NCBI RefSeq assembly: GCF_019649055.1
Contig: NW_026570256.1
Location: 930,001-994,000, forward strand
Source of the DNA: Paramacrobiotus metropolitanus
Lineage: Eukaryota; Tardigrada; Eutardigrada; Parachela; Macrobiotidae
DNA length: 64,000 nucleotides
Reading direction: 5' to 3'
Below are positions 1-11,610 of this stretch, one piece after another (within the stretch, counting starts at the first letter, position 1; the number at the start of each line of letters is the position of its first letter). The notes under the pieces are model-generated. The model saw nothing but the letters and a program-made list of their open reading frames with translations. It searched no databases and was not told where the DNA came from. Made by a program: the position numbers and the translations under genes.

Positions 1-1025
1 GGTACGCCACGAAATCGGAGCAAGCATTCTAATAATATGTTCTCCATGCCGGTGAAATCAAACTAAGTTTTGAACATACTAACGACATAATAACGGCTGT
101 GCGAGACGGTTTTGTCTTAATATATGCATCCATTCAACGTAATCGATTTGGCCGGATATCCCGGTTGTACACGGTAAAGGATTCACATCTGGTGGCGGCA
201 CGATCTACGTTCACTTTGATTTTCCTCCGCATTATTTTGAGTGCTGGCAAAGAAAGTCATCCACTGTTGTGAGAAACGCTTTGTGGCATTCCGGAATCGC
301 CGCAAAGCTTTTCAGGCACGTTGCTGCCAAACACGTTTCACGACTCTGGTTTATTGTTTTACGGAATTCTAACTAACTAACTTGCTTCTAACTGAATAAC
401 TAACTTACTGCTGTTTTGCGGAAGTTGTCTGTCATATTACTCTTACAACTGTCAGACGAATACAATAAAGACGAATAGAACAGGTGCTGGTTCGTCTTCC
501 GTGAAATGTTAATTATTTAGTAATGGGCTCCGCTTCTGTAAACCAGACAAGTCTTGCTACACAGCTTGCTGTCTGTTTTATTCTCCCAGCATCGTGGTTC
601 ATCGCGTTTTACCTCGTTCACATTAATTAACAGCATTCAGAATTCTTTCAATTTAGATTTTAGGATTACTGAAACTTCTCTCATTTAAGACAGTCGACAG
701 TCCATAAATTCGTCACTAACCGTAAGTAAAGTTAAATAATACAAGAAACAGACTCGGCTTTGCCCGTGTTTCTTGTGCTCACGACCATTTTATTTGATTT
801 CGATGAATATTTATTAGTATAACATCTATATTTCATCGAAACATGATAAATACTTCGCAACAGCGCAATAACACAGATTAATTTTATATAACAATCAATT
901 CCTGACTCTCTTCTTAACCTCGAAAGAATTCCTTAGACTGCACAGATAATTTTTATTCTATCTCCTATCTGAAAATAAACTCGAAGTCAGATTGTAAATA
1001 TCGCATTAAATTTTAAACTCACAGT
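1..1025. repeat. 1 kb direct repeat, copy 1
   Basis: The window opens inside a segment that recurs almost exactly at 6720-7752. The match stops abruptly at CACAGTG, after which the two copies diverge completely. Copy 1 is 8 bases shorter, and most differences are single bases missing from short runs (for example near 577, 663, 764, 931 and 964). Positions 1-47 correspond to the first 47 coding bases of the secreted-protein gene that starts at 6766, so this copy would carry the promoter and start of a second such gene running off the window. It is either a real tandem duplication or a collapsed or low-quality contig end. Confidence 0.9.
741..776. other. hairpin, ACAAGAAAC stem (repeat copy 1)
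   Basis: A 9-bp perfect stem (ACAAGAAAC with GTTTCTTGT) encloses an 18-base loop containing GGCTTTGCC. The same stem and a similar loop recur in the 31-38 kb array and in the second 1 kb repeat at 7462-7499. Confidence 0.65.
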
Positions 1026-1175
1026 GGACTGGTATTTCCGGGCACAATTTATAGCCGCAACCCACTTGATACGTTTCGCCCCAGATCATCTGTCAACAAT
1101 GTGTAAAATTTCTACAGTACTCGTATCGAAATTATAAGCAGACCCTTTGAGTCTGCAGTGTACTGTTGTTCTTAC

Positions 1176-1957
1176 CGCTGTCCAGTGACCAACCGGTTTC
1201 GGATCCCACCAACCGGTGGCCATACTTGTCTGGCCTGGCCAGACGTATAATTGTCTGGCCAAACGTATAATCATGTCGCTCATCCGCCCACGGATCAATA
1301 GCGTCGTTGGCCCAGGACGCCGCGGTACCTGCGCTGGCAGCCAGATTCTCGCCACAGCCCTACAGTGACAACGTAACAAGAATGAGGAAGCGGTGACATG
1401 CACCATCCTAAAAGTTTCCAGTATTTAAAAACTGTGCCATTTCTTAAATAAATATAATATGCCACTGTGAGGATGTCCGTCTAACAATTCAGTCATGCAC
1501 TACGATTGCTGTTATCAGGCATTCTTAGACGGATTTCTTAAAACCTCCATTATGAAAATGCGGCATTATGCCGCAAGGTTTCAGTAGTGAGTCTAGTGGC
1601 TGGCCATGGTGCATACAGATAGGCATTTAAGAAAAATAATTAACACTATTATTACCGATGCGCTCAAGTGGTTTCTTAACTGACCGGTCGATGAGAACTG
1701 GGACTATGCTCGTAGTTGCAGCCCTTGGCCCAGGTCTGCGCCATCTGGGCCACAGCGGCGCTCCACTCCAGTTTGCGCATATTGGCTGCCGACGGTGAAA
1801 CCGAGGAGCGGTAGGCATTATGCCGTCGACAATGTCTTTCTGTACAGCGGGCGTCGCTGTGTTCACTTGTGCGGAGGCGTGAAGAACTGAAAAACAGCAG
1901 GTTGCAGTGGCATGCAACAAATGCAACACTTAAATAAATCAACACAACGCTCTGCAT
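1176..1957 (-). pseudogene. CAP-domain secreted protein (CRISP/antigen 5/PR-1 type), frameshifted
   Basis: The ATG at 1957 begins a hydrophobic signal-like segment (MQSVVLIYLSVAF). A CAP core follows: HNAYRSSVSP, then MRKLEW, then AQTWAKGCNYEHSP. A second exon beginning near 1359 reads GCGENLAASAGTAASW and WADERHDYTFG, and GHWTAV lies downstream in another frame. These match the order of CAP motifs (HN, LxW, C..EHS, GENL, W..E, GH.TQ). The reading frame changes at least three times over short distances: one extra T near 1887, a missing C near 1819, and a switch after DYTFG. This region shows many one-base run errors, so the gene may be intact in reality. It is a secreted protein of unknown target; CAP proteins have varied roles and none is implied here. 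There is no convincing stop or 3' exon. Confidence 0.75.
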
Positions 1958-2069
1958 ATGCCAAGAAGAATACAAACGCAGATTCTCTTCAAAAATTGTC
2001 GTTGTCGCTGTGCGAGCTTCACAAGGTTGTTGTACGCAATGCCAATATGTAGTGCTAGAACGCATAAAC

Positions 2070-2925
2070 GGGGCGACATACCTGAGAAACCGCTCAAGGT
2101 CAGAACTATTACTGCCGTTATGCCCATCATCGTGGAAAGCCGAGCAAAGAAAATTCGCAATCGAAAAAATTAAAACTATGAATTTTACAAGTGCGTAGCT
2201 GTGCTTCGCGTTATTGTTATATATAGTTAGAATCGTAATTTTTGTAGGGCATCAAGGTTAGGCCAGTTAGCAGCCTGGGAACAGTCGTGAATGATGGAAA
2301 GCGGTTACGCGATGGTTCTGACAATGGACACCGATAAAGCACCGATAACGAACCGAACCTCTTATTTAACAACTCGGCTGCTGTTTGCGATGACAACTGG
2401 CAACACGACAGCCCGCTATCAAATCAACCATAGAAATGCACCGCTTCTTATCAAGGTACGCACAATGCAGTGAACGTATACACATTTCCAGGTGCGCCAC
2501 AGCAATTACACAAGCATTATTCGCAATTTTGCCAAACGCCAGACACTGCAACCGCACTGAAGTACTTCCATGTACATAAATATTAGTATTGACTATTTAT
2601 AGTAAATATAGTAAATAATACAGATCGATGGTGTCCAGCAGAGGAAGAATTCAAGACAGTGGTCCGGTACTGTACTGAACTGGCTGCTTTCAGGCAGCCT
2701 GTTTACGGGTAATATAAAACTAATAGTAAAATCATGAAATTCCTTTTATTCTAGAATCTAGCCTATAATTTTCAGTTCCTATAATTTTTCAGTTCCTAAA
2801 GTTCCTATAAAAATCTTGCCAAAAGTAGCCTGGCGTAATCTACAGCATGGTTCAATTCAAAACACTCATGCAGTCATGGTGCGCATTTTGCTAGCCTGCC
2901 ATTTTAAAATTTTTAAAATTACCGA
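2070..2925. other. no gene recognised
   Basis: AT-rich sequence with only short ORFs on both strands that show no domain pattern. Nothing supportable is seen. Confidence 0.5.
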
Positions 2926-2929
2926 AATA

Positions 2930-3027
2930 AACCACAAAGAAGGCCTCACAGGAAGTTGACAACTCAAGCATCGGATCAAAGTACTGTACATGCCCTTCCG
3001 CTCGATCATCAGAGCCTAAAAGTAAAA
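2930..3027 (-). pseudogene. decayed copy of an exon of the unknown secreted gene
   Basis: The stretch beginning GAAGTTGACAACTCAAG and ending near AGTAAAACGTT aligns with 4733-4827 (GAAGTTGACAACCCAACC ... AGTAAACGTT), which encodes the WNFDPDGWVVNFF part of the gene at 3741-6766. The copy has substitutions and small indels and no open frame. It shows that a second copy of that gene, or part of it, once lay in this interval. Confidence 0.6.
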
Positions 3028-3029
3028 CG

Positions 3030-3740
3030 TTGGACTGCGCAGTTTTAACAAGCTTTGCACACTATGAAAAAGTCACGTATAGAGTATCTGTATGTCGGTA
3101 TTCGTACTGTTTGCACTAGGATAAACAATTGTGTAGCATTTTAAGCGGTCAGATGTAAAGCTTAAATTCGTTTTGATAAAGGTTAAAGGATTGTTTGCGT
3201 TTAAACCGCGTTTTTTAAATGCCATAACTCATATGCAATCTCTGAGTTTACTCAGTTACACCAAACTCATATGCGTAGAGAGAAAGAGCAAAAAACGCGT
3301 AGAGAGAAAAGCAGAACAACAAGAGACAACCGGAGGCAACATCATAGCGCAACTGATTCAACCAACAGCACAATAGCTAATAAATGTTGGTGGTTTTACA
3401 GCGTAGTCACTGAGTGATCACTGCTCTAACAAACTTTCGATCAAGGTCATCTCTTCACGGCAGCGATGTTATTGCATTCTTAATGACGGTTTCCAGGATA
3501 AGTCTTAAATACCAGCTTTATCAAGTTTTAATGCAAAATCAGTACAAAACTTGCTCAGCAAAAGGTTTATTTGACTTTACTTTTGCCGTTATCAAATAAA
3601 TAACATAATAAATGTTAATACGCTACGAAGACTTGCACAACTTTTAGTAAGTACTGCAACTTAACATAAGAACAAATTCAAACGGTGAAATGTCGTCGTT
3701 TCTTTGCAAACAGAAACGATAAATGGGACACTGAACTATG
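3030..3740. other. no gene recognised
   Basis: Short ORFs only, with no splice-consistent coding segment. Possible 3' flank of the minus-strand gene that follows. Confidence 0.45.
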
Positions 3741-6700
3741 TTAATTGGAAACTGGGATCGCAACTGTCCAAGTGCGGACAAGTTTAACTTCTGCAACACT
3801 CTGCAACAAGCCGTTTAGTTCATCGTAGGATGGATAGCGCCACAATTTCCAATACAATCCGCTCTTCATTTTCGGGTACGACAGAGCGAAACTTAACTTG
3901 AAAGCGTCGCGCCTATAAGTGGAGCAAACATGAGTGAAGTATGTGAGACTAACTGGTAACCACGGAAAAATGCGCTTTGGAATAGCACCACTGAGCACCG
4001 CTTTGGTAATTTTATGCTTTTCCTGTGGAAATGTCATTGAATAAACTTACCCTATGGTCGTTCGTAAACTGTCATCGCGATCCGTTAAAGAAATGGTAAG
4101 AACGATATTATCCATTGTCACGGGGTTTGCAATGGCAAAAGCTTGCTGTACGGCATCCAAGATTTTATCGGCATTCTGCGAAGAAACAGCAAAAATTATA
4201 AGGGCACCGTTCGCTTCATTATTTCAGTATACTGCATTTATGTCCAACGTTATCCCAGCAGGAAAGTTTCCTACGCAAACTTTTTGTTCTGGGATCGCGC
4301 AGTCCACAGATTACAGAATGATGTCTGACACATGTGCGTACTGTACTGCATTTGACCAGGCCAGTAATAATCACCTGGCGTCCAAAATGTTGCATCTTAC
4401 CGGTTGCACTTTCACAAATCCGTTCTGAAGATAACGTCTATGTGGATACTCGGATAGCCACTCGACGTACAATGTGAAGTTCTTCTGCAGAGGACACTCC
4501 TGCTCCTCTACCGGAAAGGAAAGCCACTTATCCTCGCCTTCGCAATCTCGAAAGGCCCGTTCTCTAACCACGCGCTTCGAAATGTCATCAACAACATACG
4601 TCATCAGCATATACACTGCACTAGCCGATGGCAGACGAAGCTGAAGACCTTCGAGTTTACGGTAGATGCTGGCAGCGTACGGTAGTCTGGCATCCAGAAC
4701 GTATCCCAGCCATAGCATGGGTTCAGAACGCAGAATCACGAAGAAGTTGACAACCCAACCATCTGGATCGAAGTTCCATACTCGCACTTCCGCTCGGTGA
4801 TGTGGACCTGCAGGAGTAAACGTTACTCTATATTTTTCTCTTACGCTGCTAGAACGTTATAGAAAAGGTCACCGATGCTGGTGTTCAGCTGCGATGTCAT
4901 CAGAGTCTCCAGCAGCGGCAACCACTGCACATTTAATGGTCGACCCAGATGCATCCGAAACGAGTGTGCCGGGTTCAGCGGCAGTTGGTCCAGCAGATGA
5001 AGACCCGTGGTGTTTATATTAACTCGGCGACGGACCGATTCTGAGTCAAAATAGTAGCGATCGGTATGGATGGGTAACGGGAACCCGTCGAAACGATCGG
5101 AGACTAGGGTCCTCTGCTGGACGTGGATGGCAAGCTGAATGGGCATCACTGTCACACTGTGCAAAACAGTAACTGGTGCTATATCAAACATCTCATAAAC
5201 GAGACAAAGAGTAGTACGTACATAAACGTAATACGAGTACCATGACAGTTTATATCAACAGTCCTTACTTGCAGAACAACATCGCACCCACAAAAACGCG
5301 ACCTGCTGCGGGCAGCAGTTCCTGCGCTCATATCAAATAGAATTGTAATGACCGTGTCGACATACAAAATACATCATTAAATCTGTTACAAGCGTGCTGA
5401 GCAGTTGTGCAAAATGTAAACTACAAATTAATGAGTAATGGTAAGGAATGCCGCAGGATGCATCATAATGGATATCGTCGCCTGAAAAATTTCTCAAAAT
5501 ACCCTTACTCAGAAAAGGTGCCGTTTGTCCTTGATGTCACGATTTGCGGCTCGAGTCCACCAAAATGAATTTCCACGTCGCTCATGCCCCCGTCGCTACA
5601 GTTTTTTCTAGCACGCGTTTGTTGAACCATCTCCATCACATCCGTCTTCATCTGGTCGGTATCAAAGAAGCCGTATGTAGAATTTGCCCGCAAGTAAACA
5701 TCGTCCAGTATGCCAGTGGTTTCAAAAAAGAGCGGACCGTTGTATGCTGTCACACCCTTGTCCTGCAATCGCTGAATGAACTCATCCAGAGGTGGCGTAA
5801 CTATTTGTGTTAATTCGTGGTACGTGGAGTTGCGAGCGTACAACCAAGGATACTGCGGCTGATTGCGCGAGAAATTTGCCGGTGAAAAGGCATCCGAGAC
5901 CGGTAGCATATAGCGAATTAGCATCAATGCCGACCTGCAAACGTGCAAATTATCCAATCTACAATAGCACAAATTACAGACCAAGCCATGACACGCGATT
6001 ACCCGTCTGTTGAGAACCTGGTCCCGTTTTCAATGCGCAGGATTTCTGCACGTGTCGCTGTCCAGTTGCTTTTTGCTGAAATATACGCACACTCAGTTAA
6101 AAGCGTCTTCTCTGCTTGATTTCCGAGTCTGTTGAGGTGTGGCCATCTTACCAAGACGAGGTAACCAAGCATAAGTAAGGGCATCCTGCAGCTCAGCTAC
6201 CGATTGGTTACTGATCTTTATTGCCAGCTTGTGGTGGCTCACAAATTCTTTCAGTTCGAGGAACGTTTGGAACTGCCGCATGAAGAAGTCGGGCTGTACA
6301 TCGAAGCTTACACTGTTCATTCCACGTAAAACCTGTAGGTAATCGTAACGTTCGGGTAGTGGGATTCTGTTGACTAGCTTTGTGTCCGAAACATTGGGAC
6401 ACAGGCTGAATGTTCCTGGAAAGGTTTCGTTCTCTCCTAGAAAACACTTTGTGAGCCAGTTTATTATGGAAAATTAACTACCGAAACCTTCACGGCATAC
6501 GGTAATAACCTTTGGCGGATGCGGTAGTGTGTAACATGAATGGTTCTGTGGTTTCTTCTAAGCACGAAGCATTTGTACATACCTAATTCGGTGATTTGGG
6601 AATAGATCCTTGTATTATTAAGGCGTGAGCGTGGAATCTCGTTGACAGTTTGGATGTTGTTCGATGATATGAGCGGCAAGGTTAGCAGAAGAGAAAAAAG

Positions 6701-6766
6701 AAACAATGTTATGGACCTTGGTACGCCACGAAATCGGAGCAAGCATTCTAATAATATGTTCTCCAT
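3741..6766 (-). CDS. unrecognised multi-exon secreted or membrane-anchored protein
   Basis: I do not recognise the family. The ATG at 6766 is followed by a clear signal-type hydrophobic run (residues about 18-34, ITLFLFSLLLTLPLI). GT-AG boundaries join in phase as exons 6583-6766, 6152-6436, 6003-6075, 5509-5934, a 34-nt exon at 5269-5302, and 4375-5191. Many NxS/T sequons and paired cysteines suggest an extracellular protein. The segment around 4730-4860 (REKYRVTFTPAG, FDPDGWVVNFFVIL) vaguely recalls a SEA fold, but this is weak. The frame slips once near 4852, where one T appears missing. At 4225-4227 a TGA interrupts an otherwise good exon (4054-4300, containing DAVQQAFAIANP), and the last coding stretch (3741-4037) is joined only tentatively. 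The promoter and first 47 coding bases lie in the duplicated 1 kb segment. Confidence 0.5.
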
Positions 6767-7752
6767 GCCGGTGAAATCAAACTAAGTTTTGAACATACTA
6801 ACGACATAATAACGGCTGTGCGAGACGGTTTTGTCTTAATATATGCATCCATTCAACGTAATCGATTTGGCCGGATATCCCGGTTGTACACGGTAAAGGA
6901 TTCACATCTGGTGGCGGCACGATCTACGTTCACTTTGATTTTCCTCCGCATTATTTTGAGTGCTGGCAAAGAAAGTCATCCACTGTTGTGAGAAACGCTT
7001 TGTGGCATTCCGGAATCGCCGCAAAGCTTTTCAGGCACGTTGCTGCCAAACACGTTTCACGACTCTGGTTTATTGTTTTACGGAATTCTAACTAACTAAC
7101 TTGCTTCTAACTGAATAACTAACTTACTGCTGTTTTGCGGAAGTTGTCTGTCATATTACTCTTACAACTGTCAGACGAATACAATAAAGACGAATAGAAC
7201 AGGTGCTGGTTCGTCTTCCGTGAAATGTTAATTATTTAGTAATGGGCTCCGCTTCTGTAAACCAGACAAGTCTTGCTACACAGCTTGCTGTCTGTTTTTA
7301 TTCTCCCAGCATCGTGGTTCATCGCGTTTTACCTCGTTCACATTAATTAACAGCATTCAGAATTCTTTCAATTTAGATTTTAGGGATTACTGAAACTTCT
7401 CTCATTTAAGACAGTCGACAGTCCATAAATTCGTCACTAACCGTAAGTAAAGTTAAATAATACAAGAAACAGACTCGGCTTTGCCGCCGTGTTTCTTGTG
7501 CTCCACGACCATTTTATTTGATTTCGATGAATATTTATTAGTATAACATCTATATTTCATCGAAACATGATAAGTACTTCGCAACAGCGCAATAACACAG
7601 ATTAATTTTATATAACAATCAATTCCTGACTCTCTTCTTAACCTCGAAAGAATTCCCTTAGACTGCACAGATAATTTTTATTCTATCTCCCTATCTGAAA
7701 ATAAACTCGAAGTCAGATTGTAAATATCGCATTAAATTTTAAACTCACAGTG
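6720..7752. repeat. 1 kb direct repeat, copy 2
   Basis: Near-identical to 1-1025, offset by 6719 bases at the left end. It carries the 5' end and upstream region of the minus-strand gene starting at 6766. It retains bases missing from copy 1 (for example TTTGCCGCCGTG against TTTGCCCGTG), so it is probably the better sequence. The hairpin at 7462-7499 lies inside. Confidence 0.9.
7462..7499. other. hairpin, ACAAGAAAC stem (repeat copy 2)
   Basis: Same 9-bp stem as 741-776, with a 20-base loop containing GGCTTTGCCGCC. A relative of the array hairpins at 33537, 35171, 36663 and 38100. Confidence 0.65.
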
Positions 7753-7867
7753 CGAGTGCACTGGGCACTATTACTAGTTCGGTGACTCGATCACTTCACA
7801 GGCTCTCTTCAATGGAAAACGGTGTGTGTCCGGTGGTCTATATCCGGTCAGTAGTGGTAGATCAGTT

Positions 7868-8055
7868 ACTTGCTCACCTAGCGGGCTCTGCGCACTGGAC
7901 GGTCACAGAACTGTTACCTAACGGGCTCCGTGCACAGGACAGTCGTAGCTCGGTCGCCAGTTCTCCTAACGGGCTCTGTGCACTGGACAGTAGTGGTAGC
8001 TCGGTCACACATTCACTTAGCGAGCTCTGTGCCCAGGACAGTAATGGCACCCACT
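7868..8055. repeat. imperfect ~48-bp minisatellite
   Basis: Four degenerate repeats share CCTAACGGGCTCTGTGCA followed by CTGGACAGTAGTGG and AGCTCGGTCAC. Unit lengths vary from about 40 to 51 bases. A 119-codon ORF runs across it, but its amino-acid repetition simply mirrors the DNA repeat. It begins shortly after the 1 kb repeat ends. Confidence 0.75.
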
Positions 8056-8059
8056 CAAT

Positions 8060-9200
8060 GATCGCGGCACAAATGCATCTTTATGAGTGTTTTTATTGCG
8101 AATGGTTTTTTAAACGTGCACGCAGTCTTTTCTATACGTAGTTCATTCTGATCCATCATGTCAAAGTTTTACCTGATCTAAGAAATAGGAGTTCATAGTA
8201 TGTATACGTCCGGATGTAGATGTCACTCGCCCTGGGTAAGCTGCGGCGATTTACATAAAACGGGTTCCCTTTTAAGTATTTTACATGACAGTTCATGTGT
8301 AAACTTTACACCCGCTAACGACTTTAAAAGGATTGTAATGAAAGGTCAGCCGTTTGGACGATGATTATGGTGAACTAAGACCTTAATTTTTTTATCCAAG
8401 TTAAGAGTTTACAGTTAGAACGTATTAAGTTATTGATTTTCTGCTCTATGCAACCACATTTTTCAGGTAACCTTAACATTTATCGCTCCACCGGCACGGG
8501 CACCGGCATCTGTGACAGGGGTTAGGAGCTGCTCTTACTTCTTTTTTAAATCAGAATTCATGTGACACGGTTTCCAACCATGCTGAATCGAATGGCGCTT
8601 TCAGTTTTTTTCTGTTTCTCTCTAGTCTTTCTGATCCACATGTTACGGGGTTGTTGTAACATAGATCTTGTTCCTTGATTGTTCCTTGATATAACTTTGC
8701 TTAGTATTGTGACATTGTCATCCTACACAGGGAACAGCGGAACTCACTCACTCAGAAGAAAGTGTTGATATAGTTGTAATAAACTCATTAAAAACTGTAC
8801 ACATAGGGTGCATTATGAAACCAGTTACGATAAAATATTCTAACCAGGTAAGTCATATAACACAATTCCCCATGATACCTAGCTCAATTAAGCAACCTTA
8901 GTTGTGGGAAAAGTTCCACTAGGTTTCGGGCACGACTTAGCAGCTACGGAAAAAAATCCTACCGGTTTAAAAAAAAATCCTAGAACTGTGGTTTGGTTTA
9001 CTGTAGAATATAATTTATAGCGTGTTTTCAGAAGTTTCATGCCCGATTCAGGATGTTTTACCAATTATCAAAATAGATAAACGTCGAAGCAACTTCGTTC
9101 TCTTTTGTTCGCACAGACCGGTGGCGATCGCCAAAGGAAGAAACAACCGTACTAGATCATCGTGAAATTTGACACGTGAAGTGCGATGTTTGTACTGCTG
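8060..9200. other. no gene recognised
   Basis: No coding exon, tandem repeat or inverted repeat that I can support. Confidence 0.5.
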
Positions 9201-9210
9201 CAGTGTAGAC

Positions 9211-10601
9211 TTATAAATGCATCGCGCCGACTGAGGAATAGTTTTTCAGGGCAAAGATAACAGCCGCCTCGGATGGTATACGGTCCAGGCGACAGGAAAG
9301 TAGCGCGATGGTCCAGCGGTTATCAATATACCACGCCGACATTATGCTTCTCCGAAGGTCATCGATTGGACCAATGCAGTGCCGACATACAACATAGCCG
9401 ATGGTCTCCAATATGAGGACAAACCCGACAATTCGCGTCTGACCATAAAAAATATCGCCTGACCTCGGATCGGCACTCTCTAAAACGTAATAGAATATAG
9501 CAAAGTACACGGTGCAGACGGCTTGTACAGTGGCGGTACAAAGGAGCCGGTAGTCATGGCACTACGCGCTTGTTGGCACGCGTTAATGCACGATAGCGTG
9601 GATGCCGCAGTTAGCGGAAATATCGAGGATTCCGGTGCCGATGGGCGGAGTTTTCGCAGGGACACCAAGAGAGCGAGAGTTCTGGCCTGGGCGCCGAGGG
9701 GAGCAAAACAGAACAACAGGGACGGTCCAATCATAGCAAACTGCTTCACGGCTTGTTCAAGGATGCGGTGCTCTTCGCTCAGCGTCTGCAATTAACGTCT
9801 TGATAATTTTATGCGTTGACTTGTTTCCATTTCCTGACTACTGTCTGACTGGTACTGTTTCAGTTATTACTAGTCTAATTACAGATAGAGATCACTATTA
9901 ATTACTGCAACTATTCTTTCTTGGATGGCTGTTGCCGTTAAGCACCGCTTATTAGCTAGATCCTATGTTTTATGAGGTTTGGTATGTTCTGTGTTATTTT
10001 TACTTATCTATTTGTGTCACAGTCATTAACCGCATCGAAAAGCCCATTCTAACAATCATAATTGGCTTGATCTTGCACGAACTGTGATCAGTTCGACACT
10101 ACAGTATTGACTATGCACTTATGGTTAGACTACACAAATACAAGTTACCACAAATTTACAAAATATTGCAGTATTATTATTATCAACTTAAGTACTGTAT
10201 AAAAATTTGAAAAGCATGCAGGCATTTCAAGTACGGCAAGTGTAAATTTGACTTACGCTAGCTAACACAGTAATAAGGATGCTACGTAACTTTACAAACC
10301 AATTACCATTAAATTTATTGGCAGGCGTGGTAATCGTTAATATGTCATAATCCATTTCGCAAAAGCAGCTCTAAAATACTGTAAGTAAGAAGTCGCTCAC
10401 CGTTTTGGTGGAAAAACCCGGGGCCTTGCAGAAACTTGCCGTGAGTGCCATTGCGGTAATCTTAAGGAAGAACAATGCCGTGTTTATTGCTGTGGCATAG
10501 TTCGCGACGACAACACGCTCCCATAAGTGAATGCTCTCGGTTGGAAGAACATAGTGCTGACGTCGGCTGTCGTACGGACGAGTACATTCATGGAGCGCCA
10601 T
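9211..10601 (-). pseudogene. multi-pass membrane protein, possibly receptor-like, frameshifted
   Basis: Exon 1 (10601 to about 10405) starts MALHECTRPYD, contains a hydrophobic span (ATAINTALFFLKITAMALTA) and ends at ACG|GTGAGC. Exon 2 begins after TTAATTGCAG near 9787 in matching phase (TLSEEHRILEQAVKQ) and has another hydrophobic span (AMIGPSLLFCFAPLG). The frame changes near 9545, after which a third stretch reads TVQAVCTVYFAIFYYVLES and RIVGFVLILETIGYVV, ending at 9211. The layout, and a tail resembling the segment before the last helix of gustatory receptors (DRIPSEAAVIFALKNYSSV), suggest a receptor relic, but no diagnostic motif is present. One base change would rejoin the frames, so an assembly error is possible. 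Confidence 0.4.
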
Positions 10602-10639
10602 TAATATTCCGTTCGTTACTTGTTAAAAAGCATTAGACT

Positions 10640-11560
10640 TATTAACTTGAACCATGATGGTCTTTGCAATTGCAATCTTGTTATGCGAACGAGTATTACT
10701 GGTACGTTGAAGTGAAGTGTATAAATTTATGGTGAAGTGCAGTACAGATACAGCAAGCAACACAAATAATATGTCTGTACAATCCGATCAGCAGCCCATA
10801 CGTCTTATATCTATCTATACTGCCATGCACAATGTATTGTACCAGTACAGAGGCTGCACAGCACCAAAGTGCGCCGGGAAGTCAAGAAAGTCAATCGATG
10901 ATCCCCGTCTTCAGTATGATTCATCCCATATTAAGCAGTGCACAATAGAGAGTGAATCTTCATTGTAAGAATCTTCTTCGGACGACAGTGACGAATATTA
11001 TCAGATCGTTACACATCCTCTATGTTATTAAGCTAACAGCTGCAGCATAATACTCTTCTTTGTCGATCATGTTTGCACCATCGCAAATATAGGCCCCATC
11101 TTTTCCGGCCATTTCCGGCGTATGATCTCAATACAATTCGTTATCTTTTAAATTTTTCCGAATAGAGCTTGAACTTAACATTCAAATGCAGCCGAAAAAA
11201 CTTTAGTTACATTTACTACCTGTTCGTGTGCAGTTGTGAGCAAGTTGTTACGAGCAGTAGCACTATCGTAAAGTTTTCACAACGAACTGAGCAGCTTGCA
11301 TTTGCTTTTTGACCTTTATCTGGATATTCCAGCTAATTAAAAGACTTTTTTCAAAGGTAACTCTATCGAGAGCAAAGCCGTTTGTTGATAAATATGAAGG
11401 TTTTATGAGTCTTTGCTATGATATCACGCAGTAACAAAGTACCGACTACTTTGTCAATTGTCGAAAACCAATACAAAATAATGCGAATGAGACAGTGTTA
11501 TTGCGGGAGTGCCATTCGCAAATACGGTGAATAAACACTGAAAAGTGATTAATCTGAAAC
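10640..11560. other. no gene recognised
   Basis: AT-rich intergenic sequence. The ORF at 10717-10968 shows no domain features and has no splice context. Confidence 0.45.
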
Positions 11561-11610
11561 AAATTTTAACACCTTTGGTTTTTCCTGGTCCAAGTACAGC
11601 GATAAACGAG

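Noticed and set aside
4054-4428. 124-codon plus-strand ORF
   Set aside because: The minus strand carries the better coding signal (splice sites, DAVQQAFAIANP). The plus ORF has no domain features.
7782-8141. 119-codon ORF with repeated peptide units
   Set aside because: The peptide repeat only mirrors the ~48-bp minisatellite. No domain or splice context.
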